Assembly (NCBI GenBank): GCA_949775045.1
Contig: OX459105.1
Span: 12,165,398 to 12,229,397, forward strand
From: Metridium senile
Taxonomy: Eukaryota; Cnidaria; Anthozoa; Actiniaria; Metridiidae
Length of the DNA stretch: 64,000 nucleotides
Direction: 5' to 3'
A program made the translations under genes and the position numbers. This document shows, in pieces, positions 25,901 through 40,900 of this stretch. The notes beneath the pieces are model-generated. The model ran no database searches. It was not told the DNA's origin and was given only the letters and a program-made list of their open reading frames with translations. Position 1 is the first letter of the stretch; each line of letters opens with the position of its first letter.

Positions 25901-28900
25901 AGGTTAGTCTGAAGCTCATTTTCTTAAATACTGTACATGTAGTTAGCAATACAACAATATGATTAAGCTTTTATGTTATTGAAGCAGTTTTCTTTTATAT
26001 TTATTGAGCTTTGTATCCTTGGTCATTGAGAATTCAAGCTTAGTAGATAGCATTTAGTAAAAGTGTGAAACATTAGTAATACTTTCGTTTTCTTTTATTT
26101 GACTAGCAATATTTTGCACAAATTATTAATTAGTGTTTCTCACTTTTACTTATTGCACTCTTACTACTGTAACAGATATTGCCCTTGCTGTGAGGTTAAT
26201 AACTGTATATTTTTGTAGGGCATCAAAACTTCGCGTGCTCTGATCGGCTAATTGGCTTTCGCAAGAGGCCATAATTTTCCTGCAAGAATTTGTCCGGACT
26301 GGCATCATGAAATTTATATAATAACAACCAAACAACTAAAAAAACAACTGATGGATACACGCTACCCACGAACCATTTCTTTTAGGGTCAATTTTGCAAC
26401 ATTAGGACTATTCTTGAATTTCGCCTATGTCATCACAGTGTGATACAACAGTAATATGAAATTATAAAACCTTCAAGAAGCATATTTGACTTAAATCAAA
26501 GAGTTGTTTGTAGGCTGGTTTTTGATTCATAATAACTATACGTTACTTCAGCCTTTCAATTTTATTGAATTTTGTCAAGGTTTCGGCTCATGGAGCCATC
26601 ATCAGGACTGTTTAATATCAAAGGATTCCTAAAAGTAATATACAATATACAATATACAATTAACATTAAGGTTATGGTCCACGGTCGCGGTGTGCTTTCA
26701 CATGCTCTCAGTTAAAAGTTTGTTTACTGCGTCATTTTACAATAATAATAGACATATTATATATCATTTTAAAGCTTATATAACAGAGAATAAGACTGTG
26801 TATGTTTTGTTATATACAACAATTTTCTATAAGATATGCTCTTCGAAAAACCTCAAAATTAACCGCCTTCAGTGCGAGTTGTTTAAAAAAGTATAAGTCA
26901 AAAAGTTCATACTGCTTTGCCGTCATTTCTTCGTTATATCAATCAACACATATTGGTCTTCCAAACCGTGTCCAGTTTTTTTGATAAAATGCTTAGTTTT
27001 AGAGTTATGACCCGTTTTGTCATTTAACTTGAAGTTTTAACAATGAGTCGACTTTGAAACACATTTATTCAAGAACGAAGCATTTTATCGAAAAAACTGG
27101 ACACGGTTTTGAACACATGTATGTGCTGATTGACATAATGCAGAAATGACGGCGAAGTAGTAGGAACTTTTGGACTTATACTTTTTTTAATGAAAGCGCT
27201 CGATTTTGAGGTTTTACGTGAAACATTGGTTAAAGATATTATTTTTCTTAAAAAGACTTACATAGTCTTATTCTCTGTTATATAAGCTTTAAAATGATAT
27301 ATACTTTGTCTATCTTTATTGTTAAGTGACGCGCTAAACAATTTTTAACTGAGAGCACCCCGCAAACGTGGACGGTAACCTTAATGCTGCAAATAGATTA
27401 CAGCAATATAGATAAAACGAGAAAAATACTTACAAACTAACTGTGAATTGTCCAGAAGTGACTCGGAACTACAGAATGACGACTAACCGAAAATAACTTA
27501 CAACACTAAGATATACTGAAAAACTGAGCTGGATTTGCATATGAACAATGACAGAGCAAGGAATGTAGAACAAAATTAACGAACCGAAACGATAGAAAGA
27601 AAAACAAATACAAAATTGATAGAATAAACTAAACTGTTAGTGTTATGCACGAACACTAATGTTTTATGTATAAGCGCCTGATAAAGAATTCATGTTTTTA
27701 TACATGAGTATCTTTATTGGGCTATAAAGTCCATGCATGTGACTGCAATGGACGATCATGATTGGACTACTACATGTAGCTCATGCATTATTAATTAGTT
27801 TGATAATTCTGCTATAAAATATTTTATAAATTGTGCATATTTGATTGATTTGCAGGAGGAAAATTTGGTTGCCGAATTTGCTCAGTCCAGGGAACATATA
27901 TCCCAGCTAAACGCCACTATTACTATGGTAATTTTGGAGTAAGATACAGGAACCCATGCATACAAAAATCGCCAGAATACTATCTTGCTCATGGTGAGGA
28001 GGTAGAGAATGCTAGAACTCAAACCGAACGAAAACGACTTCAATTAGAGTGTGGGGTGTCTGGTATTAGTATTCTGTTTGAGCTGTATTATTTGTATGAG
28101 TTCAATCCAGCTCATGATTTGGTGGTCGACAGGATGCACTTGACTTTCAATATGCTGAAAAGGGAGTTCATTGATAAAATCTGGGCTGATGTGAACAACA
28201 ATGCACAAACTGATGTCAATGCCAGAGATCCTGATGTTGGTGGCCTCATTGATCACAACGACTTTGGAATTGCCTTAAACCATGTATCATGGCCCAAGGA
28301 AGAAAGAGAAAAAGGTGTTGCTAAACTTCGCAGTTTAACAGACAAGTTGGGAACCTGGAAGTCAAATGAGTTTAAGAGGTAATGTTTCAAATGATGCAGC
28401 TGATCAACATTGAATTTTGATTTTTTTTTAATTGAAGATTTTGCTGTGTACTAGTTATATTTTATATCATTAGGCCTTATTTCTTTCTCAGATAATAGTC
28501 CACAATAATTCAATAGTAACATACAATAGTAAAATGCAAAGTACACTGTTAACCTCGCCCTAATATACTCTAGCTGATGCAAGTACCTACGTAAAGCCTT
28601 TGATTTGATAGATCACAGTATCCTAGTAGGTAAACTTAAGTCCTTAAATTAGATCTTGCAGTTAGTGCTATTAATTGGATTATAGATTTTTTGTCAAATA
28701 GGTATCAAAGGGTCAAACTAGCTAACAGTTGCCTTTCGGAATGGGGTCTGGTCCCTTCAGGCGTCCCGCAGGGTACGAAATTAGGTCCCTGGTTATTTCT
28801 GATTATGATTAATGACCTGAATGTAGACAAAGCATATATATGGAAGTTTGTCGATGACACAACTGTTTCAGAAACCATTCCGAAAGGTGAACTGGGTGGT

Positions 28901-31900
28901 ATACAATCCACTGTTGACCGAATAGTTGCTTGGTCATCTAGCAATAAGTTTCAGATTAATAATGATAAATGCAAGGAACTTAGGATTTCCTTCGCAAAAC
29001 AGCAACACGATCTCAATCCAGTTATGGTGAATAATAGCCCTATCAATGTTGTAGATAATGCCAAATTACTAGGTTTAACTATAAGTAGTAACCTTAGTTG
29101 GAATTTGCAAGTAGATGAAATTGTCAAGAAAGCATCCAAAAAGCTTTACTTTAATTCTTGTCCAACTAAAAAGGGCAAGGGTACCAACAGCTGACCTAGT
29201 ATTATTTTACACAACTTGTATTAGATCTGCTATTGATTACGCAGTACAAGCCTTTCATTGCTCTCTACCTAAATACTTAATTAATGATCTAGAAAGAATA
29301 CAGAGAAGAGCAATGTCGATTATCCATCCAAACTTAGCCTATAAATTAGCCCTTAGCATTTCCAATCTCAATACTCTTGAGCAACACCACAAGGAGTTTG
29401 CACGAAATTATTCAATGATATAATATGTGATTCTAGCCATAAGCTAAGGAATTTACTGCCACCGAAGCACAGTTGCAAATACAACCTAAGAAACCAACGT
29501 ACCTTTAAATTGCCTGTTGTACATTCTGACAGATTTAAGAAAACTTTTATACCATCTATGAGTACAATTTTTTAAATTTTATCCTAAGCCATTAAGTATA
29601 CATACATATACACATAATTTTTATAATATTAATTCACGTTAGCAATATATACATGCAATTTATATCATAAAATTTAATATAAATATATATTTTACATTTA
29701 ATTGTAATTAGTCAATTTTAGTATTGTAAATTTACGTGATTCAGTGTACACTGCCATGTAAATATTGTAATAAAATTCTATTCTATTCTATTCTATGTTT
29801 ATTATATTGCAAGAGCATAAAATTCTGATTTCCCATTATTGAATCAGATAGATATTGTGGTAAACTAACAAAAATTACAGACTGAAGCATATTCTAAAGT
29901 TAACCTAGTAATTAGAAAAAAATATACCATAATCAGTATCATCATTGCATTTTATATAGTACAGCAAATACATGTAGTCGCAGTGCACTGTCCAAGTCAG
30001 GCCACATACTCCGGGAAATTTGAATGGATTTTTAATTACATATTAATTATTATCATTCTGTTCCTAGATTCAGTGAAATTGCAAAAGAAGTTCTTGCCGA
30101 GAAGATTCCATCTAAAGCCTACGATTGTTACATGGTCCTATCTCAAGCAGTAAAGATGCTGTACTCAAAAGAGCTTAAAGTATTTGGTTGGTCTGAGGAG
30201 AATATTAAGTGCTTGAATAACCTGCTATGGGCTCATGCTATTATGTGTGAAGACTATTATGGACTGGGCTACTGCACAGAAAACCTAGAATATTCGACAC
30301 ATGCTGCAGCCCAAATACAACGACATTCAAGCTTGGATAACTATTCTTGCGAACTTTATGAACGTGTCATAAGGCGTCACAAGCAACAGAAGCATAACTC
30401 AAGGGGAATTGAGAAAACCTACGTCTCAAGAGAAAGTTTGAGGGACTTTTTGAATTTGTATAAGCTTAAACATGGTGAAATATCCACTTATCAAAAGAAG
30501 TTAAAATACCAATTCAAAATGGAAATTCTTCAACAAAGGCAGCCTTTCTTTTTAAAGGAAAGTTCACTAGAGTCGGCAAGTAACCTGATAGAAGATTTCA
30601 AGGCCTGCCAAGATATGCGAATGGAACATGCTATAAAGAATGGTGTTCTCCTGGGCTCCATTTCAGAAAAGAACTTACCAGACCCAGTACTAGCAGATAT
30701 TGGGAGGTATGTCAGAGCATGTACAGGACTGAATGATGTAGAAGTACAACCTATTCTTAAAACTTCGAAAAGTGCTGTTGTTCTAAATCAATTTGGAGAA
30801 GTTATGAAACTATCACTCAATGATACAGTAAAGGTTAAAAGTCCCAACAACACCGAGGAATGGATTGTGGAGATCGATGTTATTGCTGTAGCTGGTCCAT
30901 TTGATGGGTTATTTTATAGTTTTCTAAATGGCCCTTATTATATACCTGTTCTTGAAAATGGTCAGGTAGCTGTTCACCGATGGACAGGCACACCCAAGTA
31001 TATTCAACGGTCATATCAAAGGCAGAGTGTACAACCTATAACAGCATTTTGTAGAAAGGTCATGATGTATCCAGAGCCAGGCAACTATGACAATCCAAAT
31101 TACTGCCTCTGTATTGATTTCAAGAAGCCTGACCTGACAAATAATGTGAAAGTTCCAATTTACCCTGTTATCGATGAGACAATAAAGGTAAAAGGAATAA
31201 GAAACCAATTTTGGTATGGCAAAGTAACAGAGGTTAATCTTCCTGAAAGGAAAGTTAAAGTCCATTGGTACCAAGAAACTAGAAGAAGGAATGTCTGGAC
31301 CCTATGTACGAACAATGAAGATGAGATCCACTTCAGATGTGTTGTTGGGTTAGCACTTACTCAGAGAGTATTTGGAGGAACTGGAATTACTGACATTTAG
31401 TTTTATCCCATTGTTTGAAGTAATTGTACTCATCATGTTACCAATACATTTGCATTTGTAAAAACCTTTTTTTTGTATTGGTATTGTATATTAGAGTACA
31501 TGCCATATATCCGTGAAATAATTACTAGCTATGTATCACCTAAAAGTATTACTAAGATTTTACTCAGGCATGAAATCATACAAAGAAACATGAAGGCAGC
31601 TAATTTTGTGACTATTGTTCCTTACACTGTTCCACTCCACCACTAATTTGTACAAAATAGTGACATTAGACAATGTATATCAAGTTTTATTTCACAGATA
31701 TATAGCATACACTCTATACATGTATATAATATTTACACCTGTCTTCAGTAGAAAGCATTTTGCAAATAGTGAATTAGGAACTATTCAGCAGACGTGTGAT
31801 GTTTTTATTTCCAGTCAGGAATAAACTGCTCTACTACGTGAAACTAAATATTGAATAATATTAGACTGAAACTTCTCTGCATGAGGGCAAATGAGGAAAT

Positions 31901-34900
31901 TGCAAGTCAAATCAGATAATTGCTGAACCAATTCTTTAGAATAAGCTTGCTAATTAATTCCTATTTCACTATTTACCAATTTCTTTTTACTATTTTCAAA
32001 TACATGTAGGACTACATTTTTGAAAACAGGTGTATACATGTATATACCTAAACTTTTTTAAAAAATGGCAAAAACAAATAGAAAGTAGAAGACAAAGAAA
32101 ATTAGGACTTGAACTTGAAGCTTGAAACTGTTTATTAGGCGTTTTGGCTTTTCATACACATATATGCTTTAATAATGACGTTATAATATTAATGATTGAA
32201 AATCATGCAACATCTTTCACTTTTTAATGTTAAGGTGGCTCCCTGTAGTTTTCTTTAGACCATACCTTTCATATTCATTTGGCTGATTTTTAGTCTTAAC
32301 TTACACCTAAATACTTGGTTTTTGGACCAGTGATAATGCTAAAATGAAATGTTAGATAAATGTCAATTTCAGCTTAATTGGCGTTACCTTGGCAACGATA
32401 AACAAATATGGCCAAAATTGTTTTTTGTCGAATAAACAACTCTAAAACATGAAAATTACGACTTCAGAATATTTCTGCAAATTACTAAAACTTGTTTTAG
32501 AGTTATTCGACAAAAAAACTTTTGGCCATATTTGTTTATCGTTGTCATGGTAACGCCAATCAAGCTGACATTGACATTTATCTAAACTTCCTGCTTTGCA
32601 TTATCACTGGTCCCAAAACCAAGTATATAGGTTTAAGTTAAGACTAAAAATCAGCCAAGTGAATATGAAAGGTATGGTCTAAAGAAAACTATGGGTGTTA
32701 GTTGAACAATAAATTGAGTAGAATAAGCATACAGTAATGTTAGTGTTTGTACTCTACAACTGCAGGTTCATTTCTAAATTTTATCACAACAATTATCAAA
32801 TTATCGATGTTGTTGTAATAGTGTTTCAAACACTATTTGATACAAATTGTGGAATTTTTACCAAAAAAAACACTGTTTCTAGCATTAAAGTAGATTCTGT
32901 ATGTGCTGCAAAATGAACAGCACTTTTTGGCTGTGGCTGAACTCTGCCCTCAGCATTTTAATTATTTGACATTGCCACCTGGACAGGTTTTACATCTTTG
33001 TTGTGATCTGTACTGTTGCAGTCATGAAATCTGATGTATGTTCTCTTGTATTCAGTGGTTTTTAGAAAATAAAACTTTTGCTACGACATTCATATTGTAC
33101 GTATTAATAATAATTAATAGGAAAACAATAAATCATAACTGTTTTTTTGTTAATTCTGGTTTTACTGAAGTTTGTTATACAGTCTTTTGGTAAGGTTATG
33201 TAATAGAACATGCATGAACATACATGTCAGTTGGAAGGCAAGACTAGACGTTCTTCCCCAGGGCTTTATTTTAAGCAAACTTGTATCCCGAAAACATCTA
33301 GCTTTCGAGATTCATACTTTATTTGCATCGTTAATATGTGGAATGCCTTACCTAACGATATTAAGTTAAGCAATTCTCTTTCTACTTTTAAAAACAGACT
33401 TAAGACCTTTCTCTTTTTAAGGTTAAATAATGTTTTTGACCAAGATAATATTAGAACGTATAAACTTATCTGCCCTAAATGTCGCAGGACTAACACTTAT
33501 ACTAAGTGCCAGTGCTAATTTGTACATACATCTTATAAATATACTTTAATTTTCAATATTTAATTACTACTTATAATTACTATTCATAATTACTATTATA
33601 ATTATCATTAGTGTTTTTCTTATAGGACTATATTGGGGTTGGATATTCTTCTTATTGGGGTTGGGTTTGGCCGATTAACCTTGTAGGGGACTTTGTGTCC
33701 TATTGTTAGCCATGTACGGCTATATATATAGTGTGTACTAAATCTGTAAAATAAAAATAAATAAAATGAAATGATAGTATCATTCATTATAATGTGATGC
33801 TTGTTCAGCAAAAAAAAAGGCACAATGATCCCAGCATCAAACCCTATTAACTGCAGGGCTTATTCAATATCACTACCTTGATGGTTTTCATATTGTAATG
33901 CAAATTAGCCATGGGGTCTTCCAGGGGACAAGCAAATTAAAATTTGGATATTTTAGCAGATTTTGACAGAAATTTATAATTTCTTTACAAGTGCATATTC
34001 AATAGACCTACTCAGCTTGGGCAATGTTTGTCCCATTTCAGACCCCTTGGCAATAAAATTCTTTGTTTTACATCAACGTTTGAGAAGATATATAAAACAA
34101 ACATTGCCCAAGCTGAGTAGTCTATACTTATCAAATGAATGAATCTCTTCAAATGAAGTGGTTTTGGCCGTTAGTTTTTAAATAATATATAATAATAAAT
34201 TTGCTGTTTCTTTTCATGCTTGCCACCAAGAAGACTGCATGGCTAATTTACATTACAATATAAACTTAACCATCTTGGCGTTCATTCTGAATAAGGTCTT
34301 AGTTATAGATACAAAATAATGAAAACATTAAACCTGTGAAACAAAATCTAATAGTCAAGGTGTAATAGAAACAATGGATTTAGAAACTGTTATGGTAATG
34401 TTAGAGTGAAAACATTAAACCCATGAAATAAAATCTAATAGTTAAGGTGTAATAGTCAAATAGACACAAAAGAAAACAATGGAATTAGAGACTACTAAGG
34501 TGTATTAGGACTTCACTCTAGTCTAATATCTGTTTCACGAATTTATGGAAACCACTCTTAAATAATTTATTTTAAATAGCTATCTTAAACATTTAAGTGT
34601 ATTTAAAGTGAATTGAAGAGAGATTCGACTCATCTGCTGTGGTCTTGTTAGCTTTTTCCCCAAGCCAAGGACTTTTTCCTTGCTATCTCCGAGTTTATGA
34701 AGATACTGCCTTAAATATTTGAGTGTATTACAGAACACATATCCATATGAGTAAGTGTCGCTTTTGTAACTTTGAGGTCCACCATTGACAACTTCTGGAG
34801 CAATGTGGGGGTATGTTCTTCTGTATGTTTCCTTTTCTTTTTCTGTTAGATATTTCAATTGAGAACCTTCAAAAAAAAAAAAATGATTAAAGATCCTGAA

Positions 34901-37900
34901 ACACAATTCACATTATCTTTTGTAGGGTGTCAAATGCAAAATTTTGAAAATTAGCATTTTCTGGTATCTCTTAGGGTGTCGACATAGGAGAAAATGTTTG
35001 AAAATTAGCATTTTCTGGTATCTCTTAGGGGGTAAAATTCATCCAACCACGCCCTTTTTCAAAGACTTCCGGTATGTTTAAGGGGTATTTTTCAAACTTT
35101 CCGACAAGCATCCCTGGTACTTTTAACCCCTGGGGGTTATGACTTAAAGCCATATTGTCATGAATGAAAACAAAAGGTTAAACTGAACATATTAGATTAC
35201 AAATTCTTGTTTCAGGAAAATCATAGCCATGACCAAATCTGTATATGAGCAAGAGGTTTGTCCTGATTTGCATACAACTTTAACTTTTTCTCTGAAAAAA
35301 TAACATTTTACCTTGAAGTTTTTAGTACAATATGCTGTACAGTTAATATTGAAATTGCATAATTAATATACAATGTTCGCATGCTATCTGTATGAGGTTT
35401 AAAACATCTTGCCTGCGGCTTGATGTTTTAAATCCTCATACAGATCTCAGAGTGTCTGTCTTATTTTGAAAAATATCAAAAATATCGTTTGGACTACTGT
35501 AACATATTGCTGTATAGAATTTCTGAGTGTCAAGTAAAGAAACAAGTAATGAACGCTAGTGCTAGACTCATTTATCAAGTACCTATGTTTTGTCATATCA
35601 GCCCTATACTTAAAATTATACTTATTAATTACTTGTATTTAGATTAATTTGTAAGTTATGCGCATGTGATTAATCATTAATCATTTCATAGAACATGCGC
35701 AATATAAATATTAAATACTATTATTATATATATTTATACTTACTTTTAATATCTTGAATATATTTTGCTTTCCCAAAATCGACAAGCATTGCATGGTGAA
35801 TTCCTTTATTGTCCTCAATCACAATATTATTTCCTTTTATGTCATTGTGAATAATTTTTTGAAGGTGAACATGATGAATTGCTGAAGCAATTTCATATAG
35901 AAGATGCATGCATTCCTTCAATTGGACATTCTGTGTATTCAAGCTATGTAGATAGCTTGAATAAGTTTTAGGTTTGCCATTGCTTAAACACAACCTTGTT
36001 AACAGAAAGTATGGGCGTGTCAATGTCTGTACCCCTATCAATATTGGAATATTTGGGTGGCTAGGGATTTTAAGAAGGAAATTGGCTTCCTTGTGAACTA
36101 TGTTAGCTGTCACTTTCCCTTTCAACACTTTTATTGCTACTGGGATATTCTGATATGTACCAGCAACACACATTCCAAATGTCCCTTCGCCGATTGACGA
36201 GCATTTCTCAATGGGTGTCAATGATTCCAAACAAATATTCAGACAAGGAATGTGGTGTAGTTTCCCTTCATCTTGGATTGATTGTGTGATCTTCTTTTCT
36301 GCTTTGTTGACTGTTAGATTGTGTGTATCTTCATTTGAGGCATTTGGGACTTTAATTTCCCTGAAGTCGACCCCATAATAATACCAATTAGAGTGTACTT
36401 TTCTCCGTTCAACACTTGGGAAGGCTTTCCTTACAATTAGCCCACATTCTGTTACTGAGAGTGATCGGTCTTCAGTCAAAATAATCTCTCTCAACTCTTT
36501 GACTTTGATCCTTGTCGATTTGTTTGTTGATTTTATCCTCTCCTTTAGCCTGGAATGCAAGAACGAAAACCAATGTACTTGAATGTGGCGATTAATTTTT
36601 AGCTGAATGAATCAAACATATATATACCTTCGAATAGCTTCATTTCTTCTACCAATTCTTAACGTATAATTTGTCCTGTTTGCCTTCATTATTATAAAAT
36701 GGCGACAATGTCAAACTCAGAACATTCGGTATTGTGGGCCAGCGGTTCCCTCGTTACCACTAGCGACGAAAAACCAATCTCGATTTATGATTCAGGGTTA
36801 GTGATTAAAATGTCTTGATACGCACTTTATAGAATTAAGAGAAAAACAAACATGAAGAGCACAACTGTAGAGATTTTCTACGAATTCCGCAGTCTTGATT
36901 TGAAGAAAAATGAAAGGTTGTTTAAATGATTACATTTGAAAAGAAATCGCACGCGCTTCTATTAACCAATCACGCACCGATAATTAAAATGGATTTCTTA
37001 ACTCAAGTACAGTTGACTCTCTCCTAACGACCACTCGTAAGCGACGATCTCCCATAAGCGACCACTCTTTCAATTTCCCGTTTTGTTTCCAATATAAACT
37101 CTGTAAAAAAACTCTCCCGTAAGCGACCACTCTCGTAAGCGACCGCGACCACCTTTAGGGTTCAAGTTTTTGACTTTTTCATTGTTTTTCCTCTCTCGTA
37201 AGCGACCACCCCAATGACAGATCCTTTCAATAAACACAAAATGTTGAATTTATTTAAGATGATAAAAATGTGTATACAGTATTATCTGGTATATCCTGAA
37301 TAATGTAAAACCCGAATAATGACCGAATAGTCGCGAATAGTGACGAATAGTAGTAAACTTGTGCATGGTGCCATATGCTAAAGCAAGGCAAACGACACCA
37401 TGCAGACGAAATTTGGACAATTTTTTTATTTTCTTCCTTCCACAAAATTCGTCCTGTAAACAGTTGCAGATGTTTTCCTTTTTGAATTTAGAGGATTTCT
37501 ACGGATACTTTTCGGGCCCTCCTTTTTGCATTTACATGATATTCACATAGTTTTCGCACTATCGCGCACTATCGCCAATTTTACAAGACCCCTCTGACGC
37601 GTACAAAATGTATTTCTATTAATAACAACACAATGAAATGGTAATTTTGTTTTATTTTTTGGCATTTTGTTCCAATTAATGTTTAGATTTAGTAGGTCTT
37701 TTTTAAGAAAAATCTGTAATGAAAAACCATTTATATCTAGAAAAAATCATTTTTTTAATATTTTAAAGGTTTCGCATTACAGATTTTTTTTATTTTTCCT
37801 CAGTTGCAAGACCAGGTAGGGAACTAGACATGTACAAGTTTAAAAAAACTTTCACCTAAAGGATTTGGAGATATCAGCTTTAATAAAGGAATTTCAGGTC

Positions 37901-40900
37901 CTTTTTGCAGCGGCCTGCTGTTGTCATGACAACGTCAAACGCAATAATTAAAACAAAAATGATATCCTAGATCCATAAGCTTTAAAATGATATATTGGTT
38001 AACTGTATAGCTTCACAATAATGCTGCATAATATGCAATATAAAGTAGGTATATAGATATATACAGAAACCATTTCGAGCCTCCTTAAGTATTTCACCAG
38101 AGTTTTTACATTTTTGCATTTACAGGATTTTTACAGTTACATAATTTTCTTTGAGTGTTTACAGAGTTTTTACAGACTTAGCCCTGTTAATGTACAGGAT
38201 TTTTACATACACTTTTTGGGCCCTCCTTTTTGCATTTACAGGATTTTTACAGAATTTTCTTTGTGTGTTTACAGAGTTTTTAAAGACTTCGCCATGTTAA
38301 TTTACAGGATTTTTACAGACACTTTTCGGGCCCTCCTTTTTGCATTTACAGGATTTTTACAGAATTTTCTTTGATTATTTACAGAGTTTTTAAAGACTTC
38401 GCCATGTTAATTTACAGGATTTTTACAGACACTTTTCGGGCCCTCCTTTTTGCATTTACAGGATTTTTACAGAATTTTCTTTGATTATTTACAGAGTTTT
38501 TAAAGACTTCGCCATGTTAATTTACAGGATTTTTACAGACACTTTTCGGGCCCTACTTTTTGCATTTACAGGATTTTTACAGAATTTTCTTTAAGTATTT
38601 ACAGAGTTTTTACAGACTTCGCCATGTCAATTTACAGGATTTTTACAGACACTTTTCGGGCCCTTCAAGCTCTACTTTTTCAATTTACAATATTTTTTAC
38701 AAACTTTCCTTTAAGTATTTACATAGTTTTTACAGACTTGGTGCTTCAAAATTTACAGTATATTTACAGATTTACCATTTCACAGATATTTACAGAAAGA
38801 GGAAATCGTATGAATAAATTTACATAGTTTAGTCGTTTTTAATTGCAGAGTATTTACAGACTGGCTAAGTTACACAAAACTAAGACTATAAAAATACCCT
38901 GTAAATTAATTTACAGACAATGTAAATTAATTTACATACTATGAAAATACCATGTAAATTTTTATTTACAGGAATTTTACAAAGTTTGTAAATGTATCAG
39001 TTTTTCCAGTGAATCAGAATAGTGGTCGCAAATTAAATGTGGGGGATAAAGCTAGAAAGTGTTTTATTTCTCTGCAGGATTGACACGGATTTAACCACTG
39101 ATTAAACAAACACTGTATATTTAATTTACTACTCAAAGTACCACATTGACAAATGTGACACAGGAATCCCAAACAATACAGATATTATTGAACACAGGAT
39201 CCCCACAAACTAGACTAATGTTTGAGAATTGATGTCAATGAGGTTAGGTATTTACCATCGTATTTCGGAATGTCTTTTATTTTTGGCATCTCCGTCTGTC
39301 CAGGAAAGGTTCGTTTTTTAGCTATTGTTTCTGCAACCTCCTTGATGAACGCCTCTTTTATTGGATCTGTTGGAGCAGCAGCTTCTGCAACCATGGTTAT
39401 AACGAGGAACTCCACAATGTGACGTACTGTCGTTGCAGATTGCCCGCTACCAAAACTTTCGAAATTTGGTTGATTGTCGAGTGTTGACATACTTGCCTTT
39501 ATCATCAAATCTGCTAGCTTGCTTTGATCTTTAATTTCTTTAAGGTTTTTAATGATAGTATCATAACATGGAGCTACAAATGCATTTGCCATCCCCCAGT
39601 CACTACCGTGAGTATATACTACAATTTGATTCCTTCCCCCGTAAAATTGGTGCGCTTTGGACAAGTAGAATGTCCTTGTTTCCCCTCCAATTGGCACGTC
39701 ATATTGATTTCTTTTATAAAGGAATTCAGTAGGTAAAATGTTCAAGGAAGATTGTAAGAGTTTGAACAACTCTCTTAAGGTAAGGGTGTTTCTTGGTTTG
39801 ATTTCAATTTTCAATTTTTCATTTTCCAAGTTTTTCACAGAAATAGTGTCAGCTTGGTTTGTCAGTTCTTGCCATTTGGCCTTGTAGTAGTTGGATGTTG
39901 TCAACATACTAGCAGTTAACTCGTATCTTAGTTTGGTCGTTCTATCAAGTTCTATAACTTTACTTAGTTCAATTTCAAATTTATTTCTCTCCTTTTCGAA
40001 AGCAGCATTCACATTGCTGAGCCAAATTTGACTTAAGACAGGTTGTTTCCGAAGAATCGAGGTTGATGCAAGAAATCCCACTCCATTTAAAATAGCGATT
40101 TGTGTTGCTTTGCCAGGGCCAAAACTATTTTCAATGTAACCAGAATCACTTAACATTGAATGGTACAACATTTGTAACAGATTTGTTTTATTTGCCCAAT
40201 TCCAATTCACAGTATGTTGCAATTGTTGGACTATGGAAGAAATGGCTGAAAGATCTTCTTTAACCAATTCTTCGGGATCTTTAACATCTTTGAAAAGATG
40301 AAATGCACTAAAACTACCAGAACCATCCAGTTTCTCAAGTTTGAACATAAACTTCTTTCCATTAACAGGAATGTGAAAGAAAACTGGCTTTTTTGCTTCC
40401 TTGTAAATCAGTGGGAAAAATTGAAGAAAATTGAATATTTTTTTCATTGTCAACTGATCTGTCTCGATGAACTCCTCTACGATCTTAAAGATGAAAAACA
40501 CAGTATTAATATTTTATACATTCAATGTTTAAGGCAAGGTTGTAATTGGTTGAAACCAATTAAGGAGGCTCGAAATGGTTTCTGTTTATATCTATATACC
40601 TTCTTTATATTGCATATTATGCAGCATTATTGTGAAACTACACAGTTAACCGATATATCATTTTAAAGCTTATGGATCTAGGATATCAATTTGTTTTAAA
40701 ATATTGCGTTTGACGTTGTCATGACAACAGCAGGCCGCTGTAAAAAGGACCTGAATTCCTTTATAAAAGCTGATATCTCTAATTCCTTTAGGTGAAAGTT
40801 TTTTTGAACTTGTACATGTCTAGTTCCCTACCTGTTTTTGCAACTGAGGAAAAATGAAAAAAAAATCTGTAATACGAAACCTTTAAAATATTTAAAAAAA

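Larger units (their letters stand above)
11629..39011. mobile_element. Giant CACTA/EnSpm-type transposon (27.4 kb) with cargo genes
   Basis: The left end begins CACTGGAAAAACTGAT at 11629. The right end, at 39011, is its reverse complement, with 47 of 48 terminal positions matching by eye. AAT at 11626-11628 and at 39012-39014 is a 3-bp target duplication, the size known for CACTA elements. Both arms carry arrays of CTGTAAAT-like motifs in opposite orientation, like the subterminal transposase-binding repeats of this superfamily. Inside lies a tnp2-like transposase (23392-31400), a divergent SAP-like gene (13938-23078) and a kinase gene (34580-36689). The left flank is the last exon and intron part of a secreted-protein gene, and the right flank is the rest of the same intron and exon 2. 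Paralog A at 4211-4730 has the uninterrupted intron. Alternative: two related elements and a rearrangement, less likely because the flanks rejoin and the duplication matches. Confidence 0.85.
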
